Source: Lineus longissimus
Lineage: Eukaryota > Nemertea > Pilidiophora > Heteronemertea > Lineidae
Direction: 5' to 3'
Assembly (NCBI RefSeq): GCF_910592395.1
Contig: NC_088322.1
Location: 12,209,431 to 12,273,430, forward strand
Length of the DNA: 64,000 nucleotides
Below the pieces are notes generated by a model that ran no database searches, was not told the origin of the DNA, and saw nothing but the letters and a program-made list of their open reading frames with translations. The position numbers and the translations under genes were made by a program. Below are positions 23,473 to 34,394 of the stretch, piece by piece; position 1 is the stretch's first letter; each line of letters starts with the position of its first letter.

Positions 23473-26400
23473 CTACCACTTGTCCCACAAGTCCACACTC
23501 AGGCTACCATATTTGGGAGGGTCGTTAACGTAGTCCTTGTGCACCCTGAAAGTAGCTGAAAAGAAGATGGAAGACTATAAGCCACAAGAGTCAACATGAC
23601 ATATTTGTCGAGGTTTTGGTCCGGGGATGGAGGGGGTGGCAGGACACCACTTTTCGTTCTAAAAGGCCCAAAATATGCATGCACGTCTGCCCTCTGCTCC
23701 CATTTCCCGCTAAACACGGTCCTTATTGCCTCAGATGACCTCACTCACCCGATTTTGATCCTAGTAAGATGGGACACTCTCCCCAGAGGAGTTTTCGGTC
23801 GACTTTACCGCTAGGCTTGGTGTTGTACCAGAATAAAGCTGATCCCATCTCGGGCTGGACGACTGTTTTCAACCAGGGGAAGACGACGCCGCCACCGACA
23901 TCAACATTGCTCAACTGAAAGAGGAGGGTGAGGATTTCTGAACTTTGTCTAAAAACACTCAGGCCCAGGATGTGACGAACTAAATATACACTCAGGTTCT
24001 CGATACCTTTATCGGTAAAACAATCAGTCCTTAAAGGGTTGATTACGAGCTTTTTCGTGCCTCTGCATCCTGAAAAAATTAAATCTGCCCGGCGGTAAAG
24101 CCTTTCGTGTCAAATACATGTATTGCTTCTCAAGTTCAACCTGAAGGGGACGAGGTACATGTTTTTGGAAAAAATTCTGCTCACAAACACCATGAACGTG
24201 GAACTATTTCCTCCATGAAGTGCGATATCATCCAAGTCGATGAACGGTGACTTTGGGATCCCGGTTCCATAGTTAAACGCCTGAAAAAGCAATTTATATA
24301 CATATAAAGTTAGATTTGAATGAGCGTGAACAAGGCGTAGCACATAGTGTCCCGAAAAATAAGGTGCGTGTGGTCCTATGATGGCTAGGTTCCACTGAGT
24401 GCAATTGTGAGAACACGTACGACACGGCTTTATTCCGAGCCATCAAAATCGTTTGCTTTGCGATGTTGCATAAACTGAGAGATTCACATAAAATCGCATT
24501 CAGTGGAAATCTAAACGTTTACATTGAATGCAACAATAACACGCGCGGCAGTCTTTTTTTATTTCACGCAGGATTGTACACAATGCATGCTCGCATGCGT
24601 TGGAAAGTTCATACAAAAGTACATGTACGCCAATCTCGCATTCAGTGTACCTCAGACTGCCCTTAAAGGGATACACCGTTCGTATCAACGGGTGGCATTC
24701 AATCGACATATTACAATTTATATTCTTAAAGTCAAATCTAACACTTACCATATACTTCGTTTCCGAAAGATCGTAGTCGATTTTCGTGAGTTGTTTAAAC
24801 CGACTGTGCATCCTTTCCACGTGAATGTTATGGTTGTAGAGGTTAGCCCTGTAGTAAGAAAAACGGCAGTTGTTTACTCAATAAACTGCTTTCTGGGTTT
24901 CGTCGCTGCTTACTGGGTTTGATATGATATCGGAGGTTGATTCTTGTCGCAAACACCTGTAATGACCAGTGCAAACGAGAGACATGCGATATAAGAAACC
25001 TATCACCGAGGCGACAAAAATCTCTATTTCGTGGTGTTCGACGTATCACATGTAACTCCAATAATAAGCACGATTTTATCCAGACGAACTTACAGCTTTG
25101 GATTTGAGGAATTTCCTTTGCCCATAAAATCTACAGATTTGTAGGCCTTCGCGTTTATAAAAGTGGATCCCGCAAATTGCAAGGCTACTTACCATTGTCT
25201 TTCCTTTGAATATCCTCTATTCGATATCACCGACTTGCGGAGCTGAAATATAGCATAATTGATTATGAGATGAAAACCTCCTTGAAATTCTGGATTTTAT
25301 ACATGTGTAGTTGTTGGTGTGGTCTTTCATTGGATCTTTATTACCGGGTGGCTTTAGAAAACATGGCAACGACCCCGGCATCGACTGGTGTTCGCTTGTG
25401 AGCCGGAGAGGGTAGGTTTCCACTGAATTCGATCCGCTTGAATCGCACATCGCTGAAAAACCTCTACGGGGTGCATGCGTTGACCGAAAAATCATAAAAG
25501 GTTTTTCAAAAGTTGAAAAGGCTTTATTTCAAAGAGTGATATCTTCAACTCACCAGCTTATCGACGCCCTCTAGTACATTGCCCGTGTGATTTAAACTGA
25601 TTGCATTGTGGAACATAACGATCCTCGGGTTTTTCCGGAGAACTTCGACACGGACTTGGGTAAATGGATTGTTGTTTCCGTCCAGGTAAAAACAGGAGAG
25701 CCTTCTCACCGGCTGAAAGTCAAAATCGTGAACTAACGTGATGAAGTTCATGTACATAACATAGCGTGCACTCCACTTATTATGCTGACACTGTCACTGT
25801 GGTCCCAGCCACCGTAGTCCAGCGATACTGGTACTGGGCACGTGTCAAGGATTTTTTGCATTTTCTACATGGAGCTTAGGGTGTCCCGAGACATTTTTTA
25901 GGATTTCGAAGCCGTAGATTTCCGATAAACCACAGTATCCATGGGATCGATTGTTTGCTTTATAGTCCACGAAAAAAAGAACTTTGGTTGTCGAGAGCAA
26001 CTCACCTGCTTAATTTTTCCACCGCAAAGGCCCTCATAGAGCCTAAAAAGTTTCGACTGGGGTTCTGTCGGTTTCAAGTCTTGTTCTGTATAACCACCAT
26101 CACGCAGGACTCTCTCGTAAAACTTCAAATCGTTAACAGCGGTTTTGCTGTTTGGATCTGGAGGAAAAAGCTGGCTCTAACAATGTACGAATTCCCGTAC
26201 TCTTTAAGAACAACCCGCAGGGTTGATTTTTGCATCTCTGCCTACAGTTGGTACACCACAAACTTTGCTTCTGTCAAAAAATCTGTTAACCAGTCTGAGG
26301 GGTCGATACTCAACATGGCCAAGCGCGTTAAATATCAGATAAAATGCTTCCAATCCAGCACGCCACCGGCAAAATGAATTCAAAATTTGACGTAGATCGT

Positions 26401-27942
26401 AAATATCGATGAATAAATCTAGTGACCATGCGATAAATAATGACGGAGATACAATTCAATTCAATTTCAATTTCAATTTCTTCTGTATTAATACCATTTG
26501 GTTATTACAGAGGTGAAGAAGCACGATAGGCAATGTACAGTGGGAAATGTACACATGGAAAAAGCTTTAAAAATTACATATTGTAACGTCATACACAAAT
26601 CGTCGATGTGTTGCGTCACAGATGATGCCGTCGAACCGTTGACATACCGTGCTCCAGAGCCTTGGTGACGACCTCCACTGCTTTCTGCATGTGTTTCAGC
26701 TAGAAATATATAAACATGTAATATAGCATTATCAACTACAGGGAATGATGAATGACGCATTGCGCGTACAATGTGTGACATCCCGACCAATGAGCAGCAA
26801 TATGATTTTCGTTACAATGCAACGGTAAATGTGAAAATCCGCGAAGTGAATACATGTACTTTAAATAATCGGATGAATTTAATTGGGACCGTTGTGTTGG
26901 GCGCTACAATTCTAGTGATCACGCCGAGATTTTTTTGGGTCAGGTTCGAGTTGTCATGTAGAATAGATTTACCTTGTAATAAACTGCTCCCAGTCCTCGG
27001 AACGCCACTTTCCTGATTGTTTCCAAGTTCTTATTCTTCTCGCTAGAGGCCGCCAGCTTTCCTGTCTCCTTTTCCCGCCCACATCCGGCGATTGCCCGCT
27101 CATACCACTGAATGGCGTAGTAATACTCTAACTTCTCTTCTGCAGCCAATGCGATGTCGTAGCACATGTCAGGGGTCAAAGGTTGGGTCTTGTTTCCCGC
27201 CACGACGCCATTTGCAATGTCGTCTGTCTTGAGGTCGAAGAGACGCTGGAGGTTGATTAGGTTAAAAGCGGCTTCGTCAAGGTCTTTTTTCGACGGCATG
27301 GCGGCGTTGAAATTAGTGAGTTTTTGGCTGACAGCTGAAAAAAATTGTTGAAATGTAGCAGCATATTGTGACCCATTTGTAAAGAAGTACCGTGCACGCC
27401 TTTTCCCTTGACTATGCTTTACCAATCCGTACTAAAATCAAAGGGACTGTCTGTGTCTTTTGTTTCTTGCTTGACGCTTATTCTCAGGACGTTTTTCAAG
27501 TTGACTGAAAGAAGGCATCCGTAGCTACAGCCGAGGCCTTTTACTCGATTACCATGCAACTGATCTTTGTATTTGAGGATGGAAAGGAAAAATGTCTCGA
27601 GATGTATTGGTAGATGTATTGGCAGTCTTAAGGTCCCTCCTGGTCAAGTCTCATTCTCTATGACTATTGTATGTTGACGGGTTCATGTACAGTTGTACTG
27701 AGACTCATGACATTCAATACATTAAAAGTGCAAAATAGAATCCTATGTCCATGGGGCAGTCTATTTACACTGCTACTAAAACATGGTAACTTACGTTGGC
27801 CACATATTTTCTCCTCCTGGAACTTTTCAACATATGGCCTCCATTTTTCTGTGAGTCGTTTCGTGAGGATGTAGAGGCCAACAGGGTTGGCAGTGTAGAA
27901 TTCCCGGTTGTCTAATGCGTCTTGGTTCAGAGGCTCAGTCTC
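23473..27942 (-). CDS. Prolyl 4-hydroxylase alpha-like protein, Fe histidines replaced
   Basis: Ten exons on the minus strand join in phase to 455 codons: 27795-27942, 26973-27334, 26648-26699, 26006-26157, 25554-25712, 25193-25242, 24749-24848, 24185-24280, 23749-23914, 23473-23555. The order of domains matches collagen prolyl 4-hydroxylase alpha: N-terminal segment (NPVGLYILTKRL), TPR peptide-binding region (DYxxAIxW-like, YYYAIQWYERA), linker with Cys, PRIVMFHNAIS, AFNYGTG, NVDVGGGVVFP, SALFWYNTKPSG, CPILLGSK. In the enzyme the iron ligands are HxD and a distal H. Here HFD is FID and the distal His is Trp, while Asp and the 2-oxoglutarate Lys remain. Catalysis is therefore unlikely. The first exons (signal peptide) were not found. 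The C-terminus also departs from the family ending. Confidence 0.8.
26455..26570 (-). repeat. Probable retroposon tail (ATTCA/AATTTC)n
   Basis: CAATTCAATTCAATTTCAAT and following TTTCAATTTC repeats form a simple-sequence tail. On the minus strand it follows non-coding sequence, like the 3' tail of a short LINE or SINE insertion. It lies in an intron of the P4HA-like gene. The family is not identified. Confidence 0.35.
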
Positions 27943-27952
27943 CTGAATGAAG

Positions 27953-29044
27953 CTGTGAGAGAAGAGAGAGAAAAATATCACCTGGTATCCATATATTATT
28001 GAACTTATCCCTGCATTCCTGTTGCCATTTCGGGATGAATGGAAGTTTTAGCATCTTTTCTGATATAATTCAGCATCCGAGCAAGTAAACAAGGCAGTAT
28101 TTCTTGCTAACACACATACATTTATTTACGGCGTACTCAGGTCTCACTGTAAAATTCGCACTGGTCTCATTGAACAGATAGCAGCAGGTCAGTATACCAC
28201 ACACAGAAGTTGTAATAAACATCGTGAAGTCTTTTCCCGTGCAATTTTGCTACACGACGAATGGTATACATATACATGTACATCTCAAGGCAAATTCAGT
28301 AAGGTGAACTGTGTCTAATCAATCTCCTTTCTCACGTTCATCAAACTGTTTTAAAGTTCATATCATATATCATATCCGTTTGATGTATATATGTGAGTAC
28401 ACAGCAGTGATTATGACGATTACATAATTGGAACACTCCGCATCCGAATCATCACGGACTAACGCAGACAATGAAGCTATAAAATTATACAAAATTGAGT
28501 AAATTACGCTCAAGAGACGGCAGTATTCATAGTTCTGTCAAGATAATCGTGACTTGTATACGTGATGGTCTCGCTATATTTTCGTTTCTTTCGTCGGCTG
28601 TGAAACACGGACCATTAGTCCGTCCACACTCACTCGTACATGTACTATGAATGCACAGAGGGAAGGCACACAGAGCACATGCTAAACCCTTATGTGGTAC
28701 ATGTATGTGTTGGTCAAAAACCTTTTGAAGTTTTCAGAGCAACCTTAATTTCGAGTGTACGTCGTCATATGAGGTGGTGCAATGCTCTGGGATTCACTGT
28801 CGCTTTTATGTCGATCAGCGGTCAGCCGAAACATCTAACATGTATTTATGACTCAATATGCTACTATTTTCTCCGATGCCGGATCTCCGTATTGCGTTTA
28901 CCGAAACTTCAGCCCTGCTTTCTTTAGGATGGGGGTCAGGATGAACGAAGAGGGACGAAATGCCACTGCAAGATCAAGTAAACTATATGCCAGCGAGATA
29001 CGGCGTTGGTGAAATCGTCCAATCTTATACTTCTTGAAGCTTGA
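27953..29044. other. Intergenic between P4HA-like gene and GPCR
   Basis: The missing 5' exons of the P4HA-like gene should lie here, but no candidate has both splice borders and a family match. I find no start codon followed by a signal peptide on the minus strand that joins in phase. The last ~100 bp is the 5' UTR of the GPCR. Confidence 0.4.
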
Positions 29045-30854
29045 ATGACAAGTGATACCATTACAACCATGTCATCGAACCAGGATTGGGTATCACCCAC
29101 AGGTACGATATCAGACAAGACCCCCGTAGAAACTATCCAGTATTCAAACTTGCTCCTGGCTCAAAGTATTGTCATGAATTGGGCTCCTATGTTCGTATCA
29201 ATCGTTGGGATATTTGGAAATGTTGTTTCATTTTTGATCACCACGAGGAAAGAGTATCGTCACGTCAGTACATGCTTGTACATGTCTGCCATAGCTGTAG
29301 TTGATACGGTGTTCTTAATAGAGTATTTAGCCTACGCACCACTTTTCTTTGGTCTGAGATTTCCAAACTACCTTACTATGTGTCGGTGAGTACGGACAGT
29401 TTTAAAGGCCTGTGCCGTCAGTTAAAAATTCGAAATTTTCAATTGAACTTGAAATTTTGTTATTGCGTAAATAGGTACATGTAGTAAATTGTCTTTGTGT
29501 AGACAGATGTACATATCAAATTCATATGCATAACAACTGCACTTCGGCATTGTGAATAACTGCATTTCTATTTTCCTGGACCACTAGTAATTACGAGCGG
29601 TGTACCGAGTTTTTCTATACGGCATCTTTACTAATGACGTGTTTAAACTGCATGCAATATCGCGCAAGTTTGCATGTGCATGCATGCGATTTTTGCACTG
29701 TGCATGCTGCGCGGCGTACATTACAAATCACTGCTGCATGGAGATGTCACAATCGTGTAAGGGTACGTGTGCCAAACTTAAATCTTGCGATTACGCTTGC
29801 TCCGTTCGATTCAAACAAAATCGCGTTCAGTGGCGCGAAACCTACCAAGAGCGATTTTGTTTGAATGAGACAACGGCTGAAAAACGATAGACCATCGGGC
29901 CGAGAAACTTCACTTCCCAAAGGAAAACATTTCTTGACGGTAGGACACCCAAGAATGCAAAGTGTACAATAACCTTCCATCCTGAAGAAAAAGACTTCGC
30001 TTCTCCTACCCGCGCAGGGTCGGAGAACCGAACAATAACCGCTGGTTTCCACAGGATGAGTTCCTTCTGAACGTACAGGCCCACTAAGTTGTGTTCCATC
30101 CAAAGTATTATCACCCTCTCAACCCTTTTCCTTTTTCCTATTCAGGATAATTAACTTTTCACTGTATTCTAGCGGTACATCATCGAGACTCGCTTTAGCC
30201 GCAATGACTGTTGATCGCGCCTGCGCCGTCATGTTCCCCTTAAGAGCTAAATCCAAATGTACGGTGTCGCGGGCAAAGAAAGTTGTGACTTGGGTGGTGA
30301 TCTTACCAATAGTTCTGAATGTCCACATGCTGTTTACCTACGAAATCAGAAGGACCGGTGAAGGTTTTGACACCTTTTTCCCAATAGTTAGCTTCAAAGA
30401 ACATCCATGGGTCGAAGTAATCGTAGCAGTCTACCAGTCAACTGTCTCCTCGGTGATACCGTTCTCCGTTATCCTCATAGCTAATATTCTAATCCTCAAA
30501 GGTGTCAGGCGAGCAGACGCGAACAGAAACCAACTCGGGGAATCAGAAGACCAACGATCGGAAAACAAACATTTGACCAGGATGCTGCTATTGGTGTCCT
30601 TAGCTTTCATAGTCTGCTGTGCCCCGTACGCGCTCTACGAGATTTCTTTCAGAATTCCGGCAGTTGTGGCAGTTTTCGACTACAGCGATAACTACTGGGT
30701 ACTGAGGGCAGGTCTTATCATGTGGACAGGCGCAATGATAACACAGATGAACCATGCTGTCAACTTTTACATTTATGTCCTCGGGGGAGGAAAGAAATGT
30801 AGGTCAGATGCAATGAATCTGTTCTGTATTCGTCGCAAGAGAGAGAAACTGTAA
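29045..30854 (+). CDS. Class A GPCR, two exons
   Basis: Exons 29045-29385 and 30146-30854 join within an Arg codon (phase 2) to a 349 aa protein. TM1 has GIFGNVVSFLI, TM2 AIAVVDTVFLI, and TM3 ends with TVDRACAVMFPLRA (DRA in place of DRY). TM6 has VCCAPYALYEI and TM7 MNHAVNFYIYVLGGGKKC (NFxxY in place of NPxxY). N-terminal NTS/NQS-type glycosylation sites are not clear. The intron lies at the TM3 start. This is a plasma-membrane receptor of the invertebrate peptide/amine-like group. It is not close to the minus-strand GPCR at 19.5-20.5 kb, so the two are probably not a recent tandem pair. The ligand is unknown. A second in-frame ATG lies at 29069. Confidence 0.85.
29425..29900 (+). repeat. 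Dispersed repeats within GPCR intron
   Basis: 29425-29575 is a copy of the repeat also at 15851-16053, sharing GCATAACAACTGCA.TTCGGC-type words. At 29812-29870, TTCAAACAAAATCGC and its reverse complement flank a short loop, giving a hairpin-like end of another element. No coding exon is seen in this intron. Confidence 0.5.
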
Positions 30855-31720
30855 ACTTCGCCGCAATTTGGCTGCTTGGAAGGAGCGAGTCTTGGCTAAT
30901 TTGTATTGGCTATATTTCTGCGTTAAAAGATGCTGGGCTGTTTGCGCGAACTCGGACAGCTCATCCGAGTTGCCCAAGGATGTTTGATTTCGCCAAACTG
31001 CATAGCTGTTGCCGTGCACCTTCAATATCCGGAGTCATCCAAGTGGACTACTGGGGTTCTCGAAAACGAAAGTCCATGCAGAACTTGTTGAACGTGACGT
31101 AAAGGTTAAGGTGACGTACAATGTATTAGAATAATCGGTATGCCCCGTTAAGTCCTTTTTAGTTCCGCATACGATTCTCGCCGGCGGTATTTCCTGCATG
31201 ACGCATTTCGATATTTACATAAACGCAGTAACGGTACCCTATCAACAGTTCTAGGAGTAGTACTCCAAGGATGACGAAACGAACTCGAATTTGCGTTAGC
31301 ACGCGGGGTCGAAAAGGCCTTGAATTCCATCCTTACGCAATTCATCCTTCAGCGTAGCTCCTGCGCTGACGAAGGCCCCATCTCTGTATTGTATTTGCTA
31401 TGTAATGCCTGTGCTTGAGGCTGTTTTTCAGGATAACTGTTTGGAGGATGCCATGCAAATTATTCCAGCGCTATCATTAGGGATGATCTGGCGATAACCA
31501 ACAACCTCCTTGCGTAGGACCAGAAGTCAACATTTGATGACGTAGCTCCGTCCGAATAGAACTCGCTGCCAATGCCCCCTAATGGCGAGGCCGTATAATT
31601 TTATACAACGTTTAAGGCTCTCCAGCCACCCAAAAGTTGGTGACATGGTTAAAGTGATACCGGTACATAAAACTATTTTAGTTGATATAATTTTGTTTTA
31701 AACAACATCAATTAACTCTG
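30855..31720. other. Intergenic, GPCR 3' flank
   Basis: No exon, repeat array or RNA gene is supported in this stretch. It presumably carries the 3' UTR of the GPCR. Confidence 0.4.
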
Positions 31721-32289
31721 CGGTGGCCCATAGAGGACATGCGTTTATTTTCAATATAATAGAAAATTTTTCTTTTTACAATGCGTTTTTTTTCTCTCGA
31801 ATTACAACCGCCGTCGGATTTATTTCTCACCGCCGAAAAAACAATTTCCACCGCCGGGTAAAAAATAATAATTCCCACCACCGCCAAAGAAAATAATATC
31901 CACCGCGGTGGAAATTAATATCGACCGCGGTGGAAATTAATATCCACCGCGGTGGAAATTAATATCCACCGCGGTGGAAATAATATCCACCGCGGTGTCA
32001 ATAACGAATTAGCTCCCGCGGTGGATATTATTTCCACCGCGGTGGATATTATTTCCACCGCGGTGGATATTAATTTCCACCGCGGTCGATATTAATTTCC
32101 ACCGCGGTGGATATTATTTTCTTTGGCGGTGGTGGGAATTATCATTTTTTACCCGGCGGTGGAAATTAGTTTTTCGGCGGTGAGAAATAAATCCGACGGC
32201 GGTTGTAATTCGAGAGAAAAAAAACGTATTGTAAAAAGAAAAATATTCTATTATATTGAAAATAAACGCATGTTCTCTATGGGCCACCG
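31721..32289. mobile_element. 569 bp fold-back element with CCACCGCGGTGG array
   Basis: Two arms of about 275 bp (31721-31997 and 32015-32289) are near-perfect inverted repeats. They start CGGTGGCCCATAGAG and end CTATGGGCCACCG, with a spacer of only ~17 bp. Within the arms lie about ten copies, five per arm, of TTCCACCGCGGTGGA or close variants, each itself a palindrome, spaced by AAT/TAT-rich linkers. There is no open frame of note. It resembles a fold-back or long-TIR MITE. No target duplication is evident. Confidence 0.85.
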
Positions 32290-32793
32290 TATAACTCCCA
32301 ATCGGCGCATGAATAATCGATGCTATATTGTAAACGGTATAGTCAGTCGTACTTAACTTACATCATCGCCATACAGACGGAATGCATCCACAGCAGTTCT
32401 GATGGCTGTTGAACAGCACGTGTTGCATGCAGCCAGGGGTCAATAGTTTACATTGATTGAAGCATTTCAAAGCACTACCGAATAATCGTCATGTATTCAA
32501 CAATGAGAAATCACAGATTTTTCATTGTTATTGGCGATGCCATTCGATTTTACGGAAGGGGTGCGATGAGGTATAAATGAATGATATGACTAAAGTCGGT
32601 GATTGATATCACTGAAGATGACTACGCTGAAGACAGAGACACTTCCTCCAGGGGGCGATTGGAGATACATATAGCTCCAAGTCCAGCTTTAATGATGAAG
32701 GTGTCATAAAAACATATAGATGTACTTGATTAAAGTCACGTTGTTCTATACGTAGGTTACTCCCCATCACCAAGAATGAATAGACTATCAGAA

Positions 32794-33018
32794 GGGGTGC
32801 ATGCAAAAACAGCCCAAGTCTGACTTGGGCTGTTTTTGCATGGTGGCACCGTCCCCTATCCACCAATAATATGGTTTGCCTACAGGTGCTGCCCTCTTCT
32901 GCCAAAAAATGAAGGCAAAGATGGTGATCTGGTGCAAAAATGACCTACGTCTGACTCAGTTTTTTGGCTCTCCTGGAAAATGGTAAAAAGTGACTTAGGC
33001 TGTTTTTGCATGCACCCC
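32794..33018. mobile_element. 225 bp MITE with 27 bp TIRs and an extra internal copy
   Basis: The left end (32794-32820, GGGGTGCATGCAAAAACAGC...) and right end (32992-33018) are reverse complements with one mismatch. A third, inverted copy at 32822-32843 directly follows the left end, making a 43 bp near-perfect palindrome with a one-base centre at 32821. It is non-coding. Confidence 0.8.
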
Positions 33019-33338
33019 TGGATCTTCAGAAAGGCAAAACTGTATTTTTAAAAAAGGGCAGCCCTGGCAGGTTTTTCGGAATTCAGATAATGATGTAATG
33101 ATGTAATGATAATGATAATGATAGTGATGTAATGATGTTACTTTGATGTAACATTAAAACTCAGACGAACCAAATAATATCAAAGCCTCTAAATGTAGTT
33201 TTCAATGGTGTATTTATTTCGTATGCTTTATGTCATTCGGAATATTATTTGATTAGTATTTTAAAGGGGGCCTATGTTACATGTAATTTTAATTTTAATG
33301 CCTATAGTCCTTTTAATGCCTATTTAATGCCTATAGTC

Positions 33339-33387
33339 CTCCTTTAACATAGCCAACCTTTTTAAAAGGTTGGCTATGTTAAAGGAG
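33339..33387. repeat. 49 bp perfect palindrome
   Basis: Two 24 bp arms (beginning CTCCTTTAACATAGCC) are exact reverse complements around a single T. A further copy of the right arm follows directly (33386-33415) and extends to CTATAGGC, which pairs with GCCTATAG at 33329. This is a compound hairpin, likely a rearranged MITE end. Confidence 0.8.
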
Positions 33388-34394
33388 TTGGCTATGTTAA
33401 AGGAGGACTATAGGCAGGAGCAGAGGGGCTAATTTGGCCATCTTTAGGTGACTAATAGAGAGACCCCTATGGGCGACTTTGTGTAACTTTATCTTGCCTG
33501 CCTAGCTGCTGCCTATATTGTCCCATTTAAGACGTATGGAAGACAACTTTAAAGCAAATGCAGTAATACATTTAACTGCATTAACAGATTTCCACAATAT
33601 GATGAAGATGCCCGATTTTGATACTTGAATAAAGATGGCTTGGTTCATTATATGCACTTACTGTTTCACCTCAGTCGAGTTAAAATTATGCTCCTCCTTT
33701 TCGTCATGTAACAAGTCCTCCCATCGCATAATTAGTTTAAACATATATATCAATTCCGTCTCTATCATCAACAGTCTCCGATGATGAAATGCGGATGGTG
33801 CGAGTTCGGCCTCTGGTGCAACAAAAATCGGAAAAATTAACGAAAATACAAATATCTGGCAAAAACTTTGGATCCTTATCGGCGCCATCTTGTTTAATGA
33901 CCCACGTAACATGTGCACAGATTTATACCAATCTTGGTCAAACCTCCAAGCAGCTGCTGCGATCGATTTTTGCATGTATTGGAGAACCATTGTGCGTTCT
34001 AGAAGCCAAATTGTGTGATTTGGCCAGAATGTGTTGCGACATCTGGCAAGCGTCAGCGTCATGCGCTGGTGTCTTTTACGGGTCGATTTTTGCGACCACG
34101 TTTTTCCGAGGGATGTGGAGCAGGCTCCATAGTTTAAAGTGACTGTGGAAAATTTTAGACGGGTCATACATGCAGGTCATGTATGCCTACGTCATCGCCT
34201 AATTTATATATATATAAATATAGTGTGCAATAGTGTGCAATAATGTTTACCACCAGCTGTTTTCAACACAGTAGGGGGTATAATTGTACCACTTAACCTA
34301 TCACGTAGGCCTACATACATAAGTTAACCTTTCCCCCTCATCTCGTTCTAAAGGAATACCGAAGGTCTAGATATTAGCGTACCGACACCAAAGT

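Larger units (their letters stand above)
32290..34394. other. Intergenic rich in small inverted repeats
   Basis: It holds two inverted-repeat structures (32794-33018 and 33339-33387, listed separately), a GATGTAATGAT-type simple repeat at 33090-33150, and a copy of a dispersed repeat at 33425-33530. A 170-codon minus-strand open frame at 33658-34167 has no motif, and its composition does not look coding. Confidence 0.45.

Noticed and set aside
23500-23552. Alternative last exon of the P4HA-like gene starting at the inner CTACTTTCAG acceptor
   Set aside because: The outer acceptor has the better pyrimidine tract and gives a longer tail. Neither matches the normal P4HA ending, so the choice is tentative.
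24000-24100. Exon candidate DAEARKSS with a quick stop downstream of the AFNYG exon
   Set aside because: The exon at 23749-23914 matches the next P4HA block (VGGGVVFP...FWYN), so this candidate is intronic.
33658-34167. 170-codon minus-strand open frame
   Set aside because: No motif, no start context, mixed composition, and dispersed repeats nearby. Length alone is not enough in AT-rich intergenic DNA.
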